NCBI GenBank assembly: GCA_902489255.1
Contig: CABTZF010000018.1
Coordinates: 1 to 35,740, forward strand
Source: an uncultured Peptoniphilus sp.
GTDB lineage: Bacteria; Bacillota; Clostridia; Tissierellales; Peptoniphilaceae
Direction: 5' to 3'
DNA: 35,740 nucleotides
The notes under the pieces are model-generated. The model did not search any database, was not told where the DNA came from, and was given only the letters and a program-made list of their open reading frames with translations. The position numbers and the translations under genes were made by a program. Numbering within the stretch: the stretch's first letter is position 1; each line of letters opens with the position of its first letter. Shown one piece after another: positions 22,388-29,772 of this stretch.

Positions 22388-23059
22388 ATGCGAATACTTA
22401 TTATTGAAGATGAAAAAGACCTTAATAAGATGGTTAGCAGAAATTTAAAAGAAGCCGGCTATGAAGTTGACAGCTGTTTTGACGGGGAAGAAGCCCAGGA
22501 ACTTTTAGAGGTTGAGAATTATGATCTTGTTGTATTGGATTTAAACCTTCCTGAAATTGACGGCATGGAAATTTTAGAAAATTTTAGAAAGTATAATCAG
22601 GAAACTAAGGTAATAATTTTATCGGCAAGAAGTCAGATTAAAGACAAGGTGGAAGGTTTGGACAATGGAGCAAATGATTATATGTCAAAGCCTTTCCATC
22701 TTGATGAATTGGAAGCAAGAATAAGAAGTTTAACAAGAAGAAATTTTATAACAAATTCTCAAGACCTGATCTACAAAAATTTGGTATTTGATAGTAAAAA
22801 AAGAATTGCCAGGGTTGGAGAAGAAGTTATTAACTTAACCAGAAAAGAAACGGGTATTCTTGAATATCTCCTATTAAATAGAGGTAGACCAATTAGCCAG
22901 GAAGAATTGATTGACCATGTATGGGACTCAAGTGTGGATCCTTTTTCAAATTCTATAAGGGTTCATATGTCAGCTTTAAGGAAAAAATTAAAAAAATATC
23001 TTTCTTATGATCCTATAAAAAACCGGGTAGGTTTAGGTTATGAATTGGAGGATGATTAA
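22388..23059 (+). CDS. OmpR-family response regulator
   Basis: Two-component DNA-binding regulator of 223 residues. The receiver domain (1-118) has acidic residues E7/D8, phospho-acceptor D51 (VVLDLNLPEIDG) and the conserved lysine in YMSKPF. The winged-helix output domain (about 128-223) contains LTRKETGILEYLLLNRGRPI and ends with VGLGYELED. I chose ATG at 22388, 6 nt after AAGGTG; a GTG at 22379 lies within that ribosome site. The kinase gene abuts the stop codon. It is divergent from the redox operon with about 115 bp between the starts, so it may regulate that operon as well as itself. Confidence 0.93.
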   Translation: MRILIIEDEKDLNKMVSRNLKEAGYEVDSCFDGEEAQELLEVENYDLVVLDLNLPEIDGMEILENFRKYNQETKVIILSARSQIKDKVEGLDNGANDYMSKPFHLDELEARIRSLTRRNFITNSQDLIYKNLVFDSKKRIARVGEEVINLTRKETGILEYLLLNRGRPISQEELIDHVWDSSVDPFSNSIRVHMSALRKKLKKYLSYDPIKNRVGLGYELEDD

Positions 23060-24205
23060 GTGAAAAAACTATCTTTACAATGGAGAATAACTATGATGAC
23101 ATCTATTCTAATAGCCCTTTCATGTATCTCTATAAATTTATTTTTATATAAAAACGGTTCTTTTTATATGGATTCTATAGGCGGATTTGTAAATAATTTT
23201 TCAAAAACTAAGGAAGATGAACTTTATATATCAATACCCCAAGATAAAATTAAGGAATTTTCTGTAAAATTGAATGATGAAGTTGACCAAAGAAAGCTGC
23301 TATTTTCTATAAATGGGTGGCTAATTACTATAGCAATTACAGGAATTTCAGGTTTAATTGCATATTTTGTCTGCGGTAGAAGCTTAAAACCTTTAAAGGA
23401 TTTTTCTGAAAAAATTGAAAAAATTGAAATGGGAAATTTAACAAAATCTCTTGTAAGCGAAAAAGAAGTTTTAGAATTTAGAAATATAAGCCGATCTTTT
23501 AACAAGATGCTTAATAGACTGGAAGATTCATTTAAAGAGCAAGGTCAGTTCACAGCAAATGCAGCTCATGAATTAAGAACCCCACTAGCCCTTATGCAGG
23601 CACAACTTGACCTGTATAAAAAAGATAGGGAAAAAGGTTTGGTACAGTTTGATCAAACAATAGATACTTTTCAGACTCAGCTAACAAGACTAAACAAAAT
23701 GACAAGAATTCTTCTTGATATGAGTGAACTTTCTTCAGTTAAGAGGGACGACATAATTTCAATTTATCCGTTAATAGAAGAAGTTATGGAAGACTTAAAT
23801 CCCTTGGCAGAAGAAAAAAATATAAATTTAAGAATTGAAGGAGAAGATGCTGTAATTTTAGCTAGCGATATTTTAATTTACAGGGTGTTTTTTAATCTGA
23901 TAGAAAATGCTATTAAATATAATCATAGGGGTGGCTATATTAATGTTAAAATAGATAAGAATAAGGATAGGGTACTTATAGATGTTTCTGATAATGGAGA
24001 AGAAATCCCCATAGAATATAGACAACAAATTTTCAACCCCTTTTTCAGAATTGATAAATCATCAAAAAATTCAGGTTCAGGCTTGGGTCTTGCTTTGGTA
24101 TGGAAAATAATAAATCTTCACGAAGGAAATATTCAAGTTAAAGAAAGTAGTAAAGAAAGAACAACAATCAGAGTAGAATTAAATTTATATAAGGGGAAAT
24201 TATAA
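23060..24205 (+). CDS. Sensor histidine kinase
   Basis: Membrane sensor kinase of 381 residues, partner of the regulator just upstream (GTG start directly after its stop). Topology: membrane helix at about 10-30, a short extracytoplasmic loop of about 45 residues, a second helix at about 80-102, a HAMP-like linker (GRSLKPLKDFSEKIEKIEMG), a HisKA domain with H170 in AAHELRTPLA, and a HATPase domain with NLIENAIKYNH, DNGEEIP and GSGLGLALVWKI. The small sensing loop suggests detection of a membrane or envelope signal rather than a large ligand. The signal is unknown; context suggests redox or envelope stress. Confidence 0.93.
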   Translation: MKKLSLQWRITMMTSILIALSCISINLFLYKNGSFYMDSIGGFVNNFSKTKEDELYISIPQDKIKEFSVKLNDEVDQRKLLFSINGWLITIAITGISGLIAYFVCGRSLKPLKDFSEKIEKIEMGNLTKSLVSEKEVLEFRNISRSFNKMLNRLEDSFKEQGQFTANAAHELRTPLALMQAQLDLYKKDREKGLVQFDQTIDTFQTQLTRLNKMTRILLDMSELSSVKRDDIISIYPLIEEVMEDLNPLAEEKNINLRIEGEDAVILASDILIYRVFFNLIENAIKYNHRGGYINVKIDKNKDRVLIDVSDNGEEIPIEYRQQIFNPFFRIDKSSKNSGSGLGLALVWKIINLHEGNIQVKESSKERTTIRVELNLYKGKL

Positions 24206-24225
24206 AAAAGTTTCATGCATTCAAC

Positions 24226-24254
24226 TTGACAAAGAATTATCTCAAGGGTAAAAT
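24226..24254 (+). promoter_or_regulatory. Promoter of the uracil permease gene
   Basis: TTGACA (24226-24231) and TAAAAT (24249-24254) are separated by 17 nt, giving a leader of about 30 nt with AGGAGG before the ATG. There is no room for a PyrR attenuator. Confidence 0.8.
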
Positions 24255-24292
24255 TAATAAGAAAATCTTAAGCTTTTTAATTAGGAGGAATT

Positions 24293-25531
24293 ATGGATAA
24301 GGAGTTTCTAAAAAAAGATAGTAAATTCTTAAGTGCATCTAAGAAAGTTATACTCGGTCTTCAACATTTGATAGCAATGTTCGGGGCAACTGTTTTAGTT
24401 CCGATTCTTACCGGTTTTGATGTTTCAACGGCAATATTTGCAGCAGGAGCAGGTACTCTTATTTTTCATTTTTGTACAAAAAATAAGGTACCTGTTTTTT
24501 TAGGCTCATCTTTTGCCTTTATACCGGTAATACAGCTTGTAGGAGAGTCGGAAGGTCTACAATATGCCCAAGGAGGAATCATTTGTGCAGGTCTTATATA
24601 TGTACTTATATCTTTTATAATAAATAAAATTGGGGTTTCAAAAATAATTAAATTTTTTCCGGCTCAAATTGTCGGACCTATGGTAATAGTAATTGGTATG
24701 AATTTACTTCCAACTGCTCTAAATATGGCAAGGACAAATATTTTGGTAGCTGTAGTTACTTTTTTTACTTGCCTTCTACTTTCAAATTTTGCCAAAGGAT
24801 TTTTTAAACAACTTGCGATAATAATTTCTGTTATTGTAGGTTACACATTGTCTTTATTTATAAATATAGTAGATACATCAATTATATCCCAGGCCAGCTT
24901 TGTAGAAATTCCTAAGTTTCAACTTCCGGCATTCTCTTTATCATCAATCGTAATAATTTGTCCTGTAGTTATGGCGGTATTTATGGAACATTTGGGAGAT
25001 ATTACAACAAATTCTCAAGTTGTAGGTAAAAACTTTATAGAAGATCCCGGCTTAAACAGAACACTTTTAGGTGACGGTTTGGCAACAATGTTTGCCGGTC
25101 TAATAGGAGGTCCTGCAAATACAACCTATGGTGAAAACACCGGAGTTCTTGCTTTAACTAAAAATTATGACCCATCCATATTAAGGTTAGCAGCTTGCTT
25201 TGCCATTATTTTATCCTTTGTAGGTAAGATTGGAGGATTTTTATCTTCCATACCTCAAGCAGTAATGGGCGGAATTTCAGTGGTATTATTTTCAATGATA
25301 GCCTTGGTAGGTTTTAAGACCCTAAAAAATTCCCATACCCAAATGAATTTGAAGAACATTATAATTATTGCCAGTGTCTTGATTATTGGTTTAGGTTCTC
25401 ATGTCGGTATAAATTTACAAGTTAAAATTACCAATGAAGTAGCTTTGAGCGGTTTGTCATTGGCAGCTCTTGTGGGGATAATATTAAATGCATGTCTTGT
25501 TAAATATGAAGACTATGTAAATAACAAATAA
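24293..25531 (+). CDS. uraA: Uracil/xanthine permease (NCS2 family)
   Basis: Inner-membrane nucleobase:proton symporter, 412 residues, of the usual 12-14 helix NCS2 layout. Family signatures include LGLQHLIAMFGATVLVPILT at the N-terminus and GDGLATMFAGLIGGPANTTY in the substrate region, followed by GENTGVLALTKNYDP. The residue set resembles UraA-type uracil carriers more than purine carriers, but specificity is not proven. It has its own promoter and no visible terminator; the infC promoter starts one base after its stop codon. With cdd in the same window it fits pyrimidine salvage. Confidence 0.9.
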   Translation: MDKEFLKKDSKFLSASKKVILGLQHLIAMFGATVLVPILTGFDVSTAIFAAGAGTLIFHFCTKNKVPVFLGSSFAFIPVIQLVGESEGLQYAQGGIICAGLIYVLISFIINKIGVSKIIKFFPAQIVGPMVIVIGMNLLPTALNMARTNILVAVVTFFTCLLLSNFAKGFFKQLAIIISVIVGYTLSLFINIVDTSIISQASFVEIPKFQLPAFSLSSIVIICPVVMAVFMEHLGDITTNSQVVGKNFIEDPGLNRTLLGDGLATMFAGLIGGPANTTYGENTGVLALTKNYDPSILRLAACFAIILSFVGKIGGFLSSIPQAVMGGISVVLFSMIALVGFKTLKNSHTQMNLKNIIIIASVLIIGLGSHVGINLQVKITNEVALSGLSLAALVGIILNACLVKYEDYVNNK

Positions 25532-25532
25532 C

Positions 25533-25561
25533 TTGACATTAATAAAAAATTGTATTATACT
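25533..25561 (+). promoter_or_regulatory. Promoter of the infC-rpmI-rplT operon
   Basis: TTGACA (25533-25538) and TATACT (25556-25561) with a 17-nt spacer lie directly after the uraA stop codon. The transcript would begin near 25568, at the 5' end of the leader RNA. Confidence 0.85.
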
Positions 25562-25567
25562 TTATAT

Positions 25568-25668
25568 AAATTTAAGAAGAAGTCCGCTTCTCACCTTACG
25601 CTTAGGGTTTAAGGTTATTTGTAAATTAGTAATTTATTTGCGGGCATTATTTTGTCCGCATATTTTTA
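25568..25668 (+). promoter_or_regulatory. L20-type ribosomal protein leader of infC
   Basis: The leader contains hairpins AGAAG/CTTCT (25578-25591), ACCTTA/TAAGGT (25593-25615) and AAATTA/TAATTT (25623-25635). The last is GCGGGC/GTCCGC (25640-25659), followed by ATATTTTT, which is terminator-like. The order and the TTCTCACCTTACG block fit the Firmicute infC (L20) leader, in which excess L20 represses the operon. Assignment is by pattern. Confidence 0.75.
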
Positions 25669-25683
25669 TGGAGGTGCTTAGAA

Positions 25684-26193
25684 ATTAAAGAACTTCAAAT
25701 CAATGAAGAGATCAGAGAAAAAGAAGTACGATTAGTTGACGAAAAAGGTAACCAGGTTGGTGTTGTAAATATTGATCGTGCTTTAGACATGGCTGAGTTA
25801 AGTAAACTTGATCTTGTCAATGTTGCTCCGAATGCTAAACCACCGGTTTGTAGAATTATGGACTATGGTAAGTTTAGGTATGAGCTGATAAAGAAAGAAA
25901 AAGAAGCCAAAAAGAAACAAAGAGTCATTAATATTAAGGAGTTAAGACTTACTCCCAATATTGAATCTCATGATTTAAATACAAAAGCCAATAGAGCGAT
26001 TGACTTCTTAAAATCAGGTGATAGAGTTAAAGTAACTGTCAGATTTAGAGGTAGAGAAATGGGTCATACTGATATCGGAAGGGAAGTTCTTGATAAATTC
26101 ATGGAATTAGTTTCTGAGTATGGAGTTGTGGACAAAAAGCCAAAATTGGAAGGCAGAAATATGATAATGTTTTTGTCTGGCAAGGAACAATAA
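25684..26193 (+). CDS. infC: Translation initiation factor IF-3 (AUU start)
   Basis: Binds the 30S subunit, prevents premature 50S joining and checks start-codon fidelity. The N-domain begins IKELQINEEIREKEVRLVDE and the C-domain contains RFRGREMGH. The full 169-residue frame starts at ATT (25684-25686), 9 nt after GGAGG (25670-25674). The first in-frame ATG (25789) would remove 35 conserved residues including the N-domain core. An AUU start is the well-known autoregulatory device of infC, since IF-3 itself discriminates against non-standard starts. rpmI and rplT follow closely. Confidence 0.93.
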   Translation: MKELQINEEIREKEVRLVDEKGNQVGVVNIDRALDMAELSKLDLVNVAPNAKPPVCRIMDYGKFRYELIKKEKEAKKKQRVINIKELRLTPNIESHDLNTKANRAIDFLKSGDRVKVTVRFRGREMGHTDIGREVLDKFMELVSEYGVVDKKPKLEGRNMIMFLSGKEQ

Positions 26194-26204
26194 AGGAGGA
26201 TTTT

Positions 26205-26396
26205 ATGGGAAAGATGAAAACTCACAGAGCTTCTGCTAAAAGGTTTAAAAGAACAGGTAGCGGAAAGATTAAGAGATATTTTGCTTATAAAGGACATTTA
26301 ACAGGCAAGAAGACAGCAAAAAGGTTAAGAAAACTTAGAAAGTCTTCTTTAGTTAGCAAGGGTGATCAAAAGAGAATTGATCACATGATTCCATAG
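26205..26396 (+). CDS. rpmI: 50S ribosomal protein L35
   Basis: Small basic protein of the large ribosomal subunit, 63 residues. The sequence GKMKTHRASAKRFKRTGSGK with its arginine/lysine-rich centre is the L35 signature. AAGGAGG lies 7 nt before the ATG. It is the middle gene of the infC-rpmI-rplT operon, 11 nt after infC and 13 nt before rplT. Confidence 0.97.
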   Translation: MGKMKTHRASAKRFKRTGSGKIKRYFAYKGHLTGKKTAKRLRKLRKSSLVSKGDQKRIDHMIP

Positions 26397-26409
26397 GGGA
26401 GGTTTGAAG

Positions 26410-26760
26410 ATGGCTAGAGTTAAAAGAGCAGTTAATGCAAAAAAAAGACATAAAAGTATATTAAAGCAAGCTAAGGGATATTTTGGTGCAAAATCCAAAT
26501 TATTCAGACCTGCCAACCAAGCTGTTATGAAATCTCTTAACTATTCATATATTGGCAGAAAACAAAGAAAGAGAGATTTCAGAAAACTTTGGATTACAAG
26601 AATTAATGCAGCTACAAGACTTTACGGTTTGAGCTATTCAAAATTTATAGCTGGTCTTAAAAAAGCCGGAATTGATATTAATAGAAAAATGTTGTCTGAA
26701 ATGGCTATTAACGACCCCGAAGGTTTTAAAGAATTAGTTAATATTGTAAAAGAAAAGTAA
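26410..26760 (+). CDS. rplT: 50S ribosomal protein L20
   Basis: Early-assembly 23S rRNA-binding protein and, in Firmicutes, the repressor of its own operon through the infC leader. I chose ATG at 26410 (MARVKRAVNAKKRHK), 7 nt after GGGGAGG; an in-frame TTG two codons earlier is less likely. The 117-residue length is standard, and the helical basic N-terminus and LGYSYIGRKQRKRDFRKLW-like block are typical. A terminator follows. Confidence 0.97.
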   Translation: MARVKRAVNAKKRHKSILKQAKGYFGAKSKLFRPANQAVMKSLNYSYIGRKQRKRDFRKLWITRINAATRLYGLSYSKFIAGLKKAGIDINRKMLSEMAINDPEGFKELVNIVKEK

Positions 26761-26770
26761 GATTTATTAT

Positions 26771-26797
26771 AAGCGGAAATTTATCCGCTTTTTTTTA
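26771..26797 (+). terminator. Terminator of the infC operon
   Basis: AAGCGGA (26771-26777) pairs with TCCGCTT (26784-26790), followed by an uninterrupted run of T. It lies 10 nt after the rplT stop. Confidence 0.9.
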
Positions 26798-26864
26798 TTA
26801 AATTTTAACATTTTTTTAAGATATCTATCAAATAAATTGGGTAAAATAAAAAAGAGGTGATAAG

Positions 26865-27353
26865 ATGATTAATATTGAAAAAGTTGACTATGTTATTAAT
26901 GCAACAGGAGCAAGTTATGAATTAGTTAGAGAAGCTCTATTAAATGCAGATGGAGATGTTGACAGAGCTATTGGATATATCGAAGCAAAAAAAGATAAGG
27001 CTAATGATTTAAAGAGTGACGAAAAGATTGAAGTAGAAGCTGAGGTCATTGAAGAAAATGAAGCTAAAAAAGAATTTTTTGGCGGTGTAACAGAAACAAT
27101 TGATGACATTGTTGCAGGCATTAAAGAAATCTGGAGACAAGGTAATGCATCAAGACTTATAGTAGAAAGAGGAAATGAAACAGTTTTATCTTTGTCCTTA
27201 ACCGTTTCTACAATAGGGGTAATTATTGCACCGCTTGCTTCACTATTGGGTCTTACTGTTGCTTATATTACTGATTATAATTTTAAAATCATAATGGCAG
27301 ATGGAAAAATAATTGATGTTAGAGAATATTTAAGTAATAAAAATAAAAAATAG
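26865..27353 (+). CDS. UBA-like domain plus DUF4342 protein
   Basis: A 162-residue protein of unknown function. Residues 1-40 form a UBA/EF-Ts-like three-helix domain (VDYVINATGASYELVREALL, then NADGDVDRAI). An acidic linker (about 43-70) leads to a DUF4342 domain (about 75-155) that contains IKEIWRQGNASRLIVERGNE, a hydrophobic stretch (about 107-133) and a final strand pair FKIIMADGKIIDV. The hydrophobic stretch could be a membrane segment. It has its own AGAGGTG ribosome site and a small terminator after it. UBA-like domains in bacteria mediate protein contacts; the partner is unknown. Confidence 0.8.
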   Translation: MINIEKVDYVINATGASYELVREALLNADGDVDRAIGYIEAKKDKANDLKSDEKIEVEAEVIEENEAKKEFFGGVTETIDDIVAGIKEIWRQGNASRLIVERGNETVLSLSLTVSTIGVIIAPLASLLGLTVAYITDYNFKIIMADGKIIDVREYLSNKNKK

Positions 27354-27355
27354 TT

Positions 27356-27378
27356 AAGAGGGAGTTAATCCCTCTTTC
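27356..27378 (+). terminator. Hairpin after the DUF4342 gene
   Basis: AAGAGGGA (27356-27363) and TCCCTCTT (27369-27376) make a perfect 8-bp stem with a 5-nt loop, directly after the stop codon. The downstream T-tract is short, so termination may be partial. Confidence 0.55.
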
Positions 27379-27395
27379 ATTACATAAGGTGTAAA

Positions 27396-28136
27396 ATGTT
27401 AATCACTTCAAAAGACAATAAATATTATAAATTTTTTAAAAAGTTGTTATTGAAAAAAAATAGAAATAGCGAAAATTTATTTTTACTGGAGGGGCCTGTG
27501 GTAATTTCTGAGGCCTTAAATTTTTATGAGCCGAAGTATGTAGCGGTTAGAGAAGATTTGGTAGAAACTTATAAATATATTTTAAGAGATAGGGATTATC
27601 TGATTTTTTCCAAAGAACTTTTTAAAGGGATTTGTGACAGCGAAAATCCTCAGGGCATCTGTGCCTATTATCCAATGGTTCATAAGAAGTTTGACTTACA
27701 TAATGGAAAATTTTTATATTTAGATAAGCTAAGAGATGCAGGAAATATGGGAACAATCATAAGAACTGCCGATGCTTTTTCCTTAGACGGTGTAATAATT
27801 TCTGAAGATTCCTGCGACCTATATAATCCTAAGACAATCAGAGCAACAATGGCATCAATTTTCAGGGTTCCTATATTTTATTTAAAAGAGGATGATCTTA
27901 TTAAACTTGATTTTAAAATTATAGCATCAACCTTGGAAGACTCTATTTCTATAAAGGAGTTAGATTTTTCATCTGATATGATTTTAGTTATTGGAAATGA
28001 AACTCACGGAGTAAGCAAAAAAATATTGGACAGAGCCGACTTAAAGGTCAAGATTCCAATAAATATTAATGTGGATTCACTAAATGCAGGGGTGGCAGCA
28101 GGCATTTTTTCCTATATGATGACAAATGAAAACTAG
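27396..28136 (+). CDS. SpoU/TrmH-type RNA 2'-O-methyltransferase
   Basis: SAM-dependent ribose methyltransferase acting on rRNA or tRNA, 246 residues. The N-terminal substrate-binding part (1-95) precedes the trefoil-knot catalytic domain with all three family motifs: RDAGNMGTIIRTADAF (motif 1), VIGNETHGVS (motif 2) and IPININVDSLNAGVAAGIFS (motif 3). It resembles the RlmB/TsnR-like proteins often found between rplT and pheS in Clostridia. The exact nucleotide is unknown. The next gene overlaps its end by 11 nt. Confidence 0.9.
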   Translation: MLITSKDNKYYKFFKKLLLKKNRNSENLFLLEGPVVISEALNFYEPKYVAVREDLVETYKYILRDRDYLIFSKELFKGICDSENPQGICAYYPMVHKKFDLHNGKFLYLDKLRDAGNMGTIIRTADAFSLDGVIISEDSCDLYNPKTIRATMASIFRVPIFYLKEDDLIKLDFKIIASTLEDSISIKELDFSSDMILVIGNETHGVSKKILDRADLKVKIPININVDSLNAGVAAGIFSYMMTNEN

Positions 28137-28578
28137 AAAAAATCTTTTTATACTTATTATATTAAACTTATTACTAATATTATTTTTTTCACATGTTTTT
28201 AATAAAAAGATAAATGAAAAAAAAGTGGAAAATTTAGGGCACTTTAATATTAAGTTAGATGCTGAAGTTAAAAAAACCTCAAGCATTAATTCAACATCAG
28301 GAGAAACTTATAATATTTATAAGATAGCAAATGAAGATAAGAATAATTTATTGAAAGAATTAGCTGCCAATAAAAATGTTATTAATAAATCTTATGAAGA
28401 TATTAAAAATGATGAGCTTTTGGAAATATTAAAAATGTTTTTGGATAAAGAGAACCTGAATATAAAAAATAAAGCTAATAATATTTACTATATTTTTTAT
28501 AGTAATGATAATAGACTTGCTTTTGACCTTCTTCTTATTTATGAAAATAAATTTATTTATTTTATTTCCACTTTATAA
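28126..28578 (+). CDS. Unknown membrane-anchored protein, 150 aa
   Basis: I do not recognise this protein. It begins with a basic KTRKN stretch and one hydrophobic helix (about residues 6-23, LFILIILNLLLILFFSHV), followed by a lysine/asparagine-rich, probably extracytoplasmic part of about 125 residues. The C-terminus (YIFYSNDNRLAFDLLLIYEN) looks like a beta-hairpin. The start overlaps the methyltransferase gene by 11 nt and lacks a clear ribosome site, which suggests translational coupling. Codon usage matches its neighbours, so it appears to be an ordinary resident gene. Confidence 0.65.
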   Translation: MKTRKNLFILIILNLLLILFFSHVFNKKINEKKVENLGHFNIKLDAEVKKTSSINSTSGETYNIYKIANEDKNNLLKELAANKNVINKSYEDIKNDELLEILKMFLDKENLNIKNKANNIYYIFYSNDNRLAFDLLLIYENKFIYFISTL

Positions 28579-28597
28579 ATTTTTAATGAGGTAAAAA

Positions 28598-29284
28598 ATG
28601 AAATATATTGTTGTTGATAAAAATATGCCCGAAGATTTTATAAAAAAACTCAAAAGATTTCCTTATAAAATTGTAAAAACTAAGGAGAATTTCAATTTGC
28701 CCCAAGGAATTTCGGCTCATCCGGATATACTTGTTCACTCGTTTCCTAATGGAGATATTGTTGTAGATAGAGATAATTTTTCTTATTATGAAAATATCTT
28801 TAAGGGCAGAAAAGTTTTCAAAACAGAAAATTCCTTAGCCTATGATTATAAAAGCCATGTGTCTTTAAATGGATTTTTTTACAAGGGTTATTTTATTGGA
28901 AATTTAAAATATATAGACTCTGCTGTTTTAAAATATTATAAAGATAATTATAAACTTATAGATATTAAACAAGGCTACAGCAAGTGCAATACTCTAATAA
29001 CGGATAAATTTTTAGCTACAAGTGATTTGGGTATTTACAAAGCCTTAAAAGATAAATTTAATATTATAAAAATTAAGCACAAGGGAATTAATTTAAGGGG
29101 ATATGAATACGGATTTATAGGAGGAACCTGCGGCTTTATTGACAATACATTAATTTTGTGCGGATCTTTAAAAAAACATAGGTCGGGGGAAACAATAAGA
29201 GAAAAGTGCAGGGAAAATGAGATAGAAATTTTAGAACTTGCTGATGAAAAACTTGAAGATTTTGGTTCTATCTTATTAATATAA
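28598..29284 (+). CDS. DUF6873-like GME-fold protein
   Basis: A 228-residue soluble protein, co-directional with the two genes before it. It resembles the DUF6873 group placed in the guanidino-group-modifying enzyme (GME/pentein) fold, as I recall it. Internal motifs are GISAHPDILVHSFPNGDIVV, a YKSHVSLNG segment, ATSDLGIYKAL and a C-terminal GFIGGTCGFIDNTLILCGSL that holds two cysteines where penteins carry their nucleophile. The repeated 'ITDKFLATSDLG... / FIDNTLILCGSL' pattern suits a pseudo-symmetric pentein propeller. No substrate is known and catalytic residues are not certain. Confidence 0.6.
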   Translation: MKYIVVDKNMPEDFIKKLKRFPYKIVKTKENFNLPQGISAHPDILVHSFPNGDIVVDRDNFSYYENIFKGRKVFKTENSLAYDYKSHVSLNGFFYKGYFIGNLKYIDSAVLKYYKDNYKLIDIKQGYSKCNTLITDKFLATSDLGIYKALKDKFNIIKIKHKGINLRGYEYGFIGGTCGFIDNTLILCGSLKKHRSGETIREKCRENEIEILELADEKLEDFGSILLI

Positions 29285-29530
29285 AGGAATAAAATATATT
29301 ATTAAATATTAATTGTATATGAGAAATTATTAATAAATTTAAATTTTGATATTAATCTAATAATAGAAATTAAAAGCGGATATTCAAAAATACTTGGTGA
29401 ATATATTGCGATTATTTATGAGTATAAATTATTATATTCATAGATATTATCGGAGTTTCAGGATTAAAAAGTTAGTGTAACTTATGGAAAAATATAATAA
29501 AGTCTTAGGCTAAGCTTATTTTCTTATCAC
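29285..29530. other. AT-rich gap before the thrS control region
   Basis: About 245 bases with no reading frame of note. A small CTTAG/CTAAG inverted repeat lies near 29504-29514. No terminator with a clear T-run follows the DUF6873-like gene. I see nothing else that can be supported. Confidence 0.5.
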
Positions 29531-29559
29531 TTGAAAATATTATATTTTTATGTTAAAAT
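29531..29559 (+). promoter_or_regulatory. Promoter of the thrS T-box transcript
   Basis: TTGAAA (29531-29536) and TAAAAT (29554-29559) with a 17-nt spacer, plus an extended TG at 29551-29552. The start would lie a few bases before the T-box stem I. Confidence 0.75.
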
Positions 29560-29574
29560 TTTTGAAACGATGAA

Positions 29575-29752
29575 AAGATAAGTAAAATATGAAAAGTTTT
29601 TAGAGAGAGCCGGTTGGTGAAAGGCTTAGCAGATCATATTTGAAAACTAACTTGGAGTTCTGTAGAAAACTACAGCGTCAGATGCGTTAAATCTTTTAAG
29701 TTTAATTAAGGTGGAACCACGGTCTATCGTCCTTTGGATGATAGATTTTTTT
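29575..29752 (+). promoter_or_regulatory. T-box leader of thrS
   Basis: tRNA-sensing riboswitch controlling thrS by transcription antitermination. It shows the AGAGAG motif (about 29600), the T-box proper AAGGTGGAACCACG (29708-29721), a perfect stem III (CTGTAG/CTACAG, 29660-29675), and a terminator TCTATCGTCC/GGATGATAGA (29723-29745) followed by TTTTTTT. An ACT triplet at 29646-29648 in the expected specifier zone would read threonine, which fits the downstream gene. The specifier position is tentative. Confidence 0.9.
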
Positions 29753-29772
29753 ATTATAAAGAGGAGGAAAAT

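Noticed and set aside
29285..29530. Small gene before the thrS promoter
   Set aside because: Stops are frequent in all frames and no ribosome site is paired with a usable start.
29734..29772. Upstream TTG start for thrS
   Set aside because: It lies inside the T-box terminator hairpin and adds residues unlike any ThrS; the ATG at 29773 has GAGGAGG before it.
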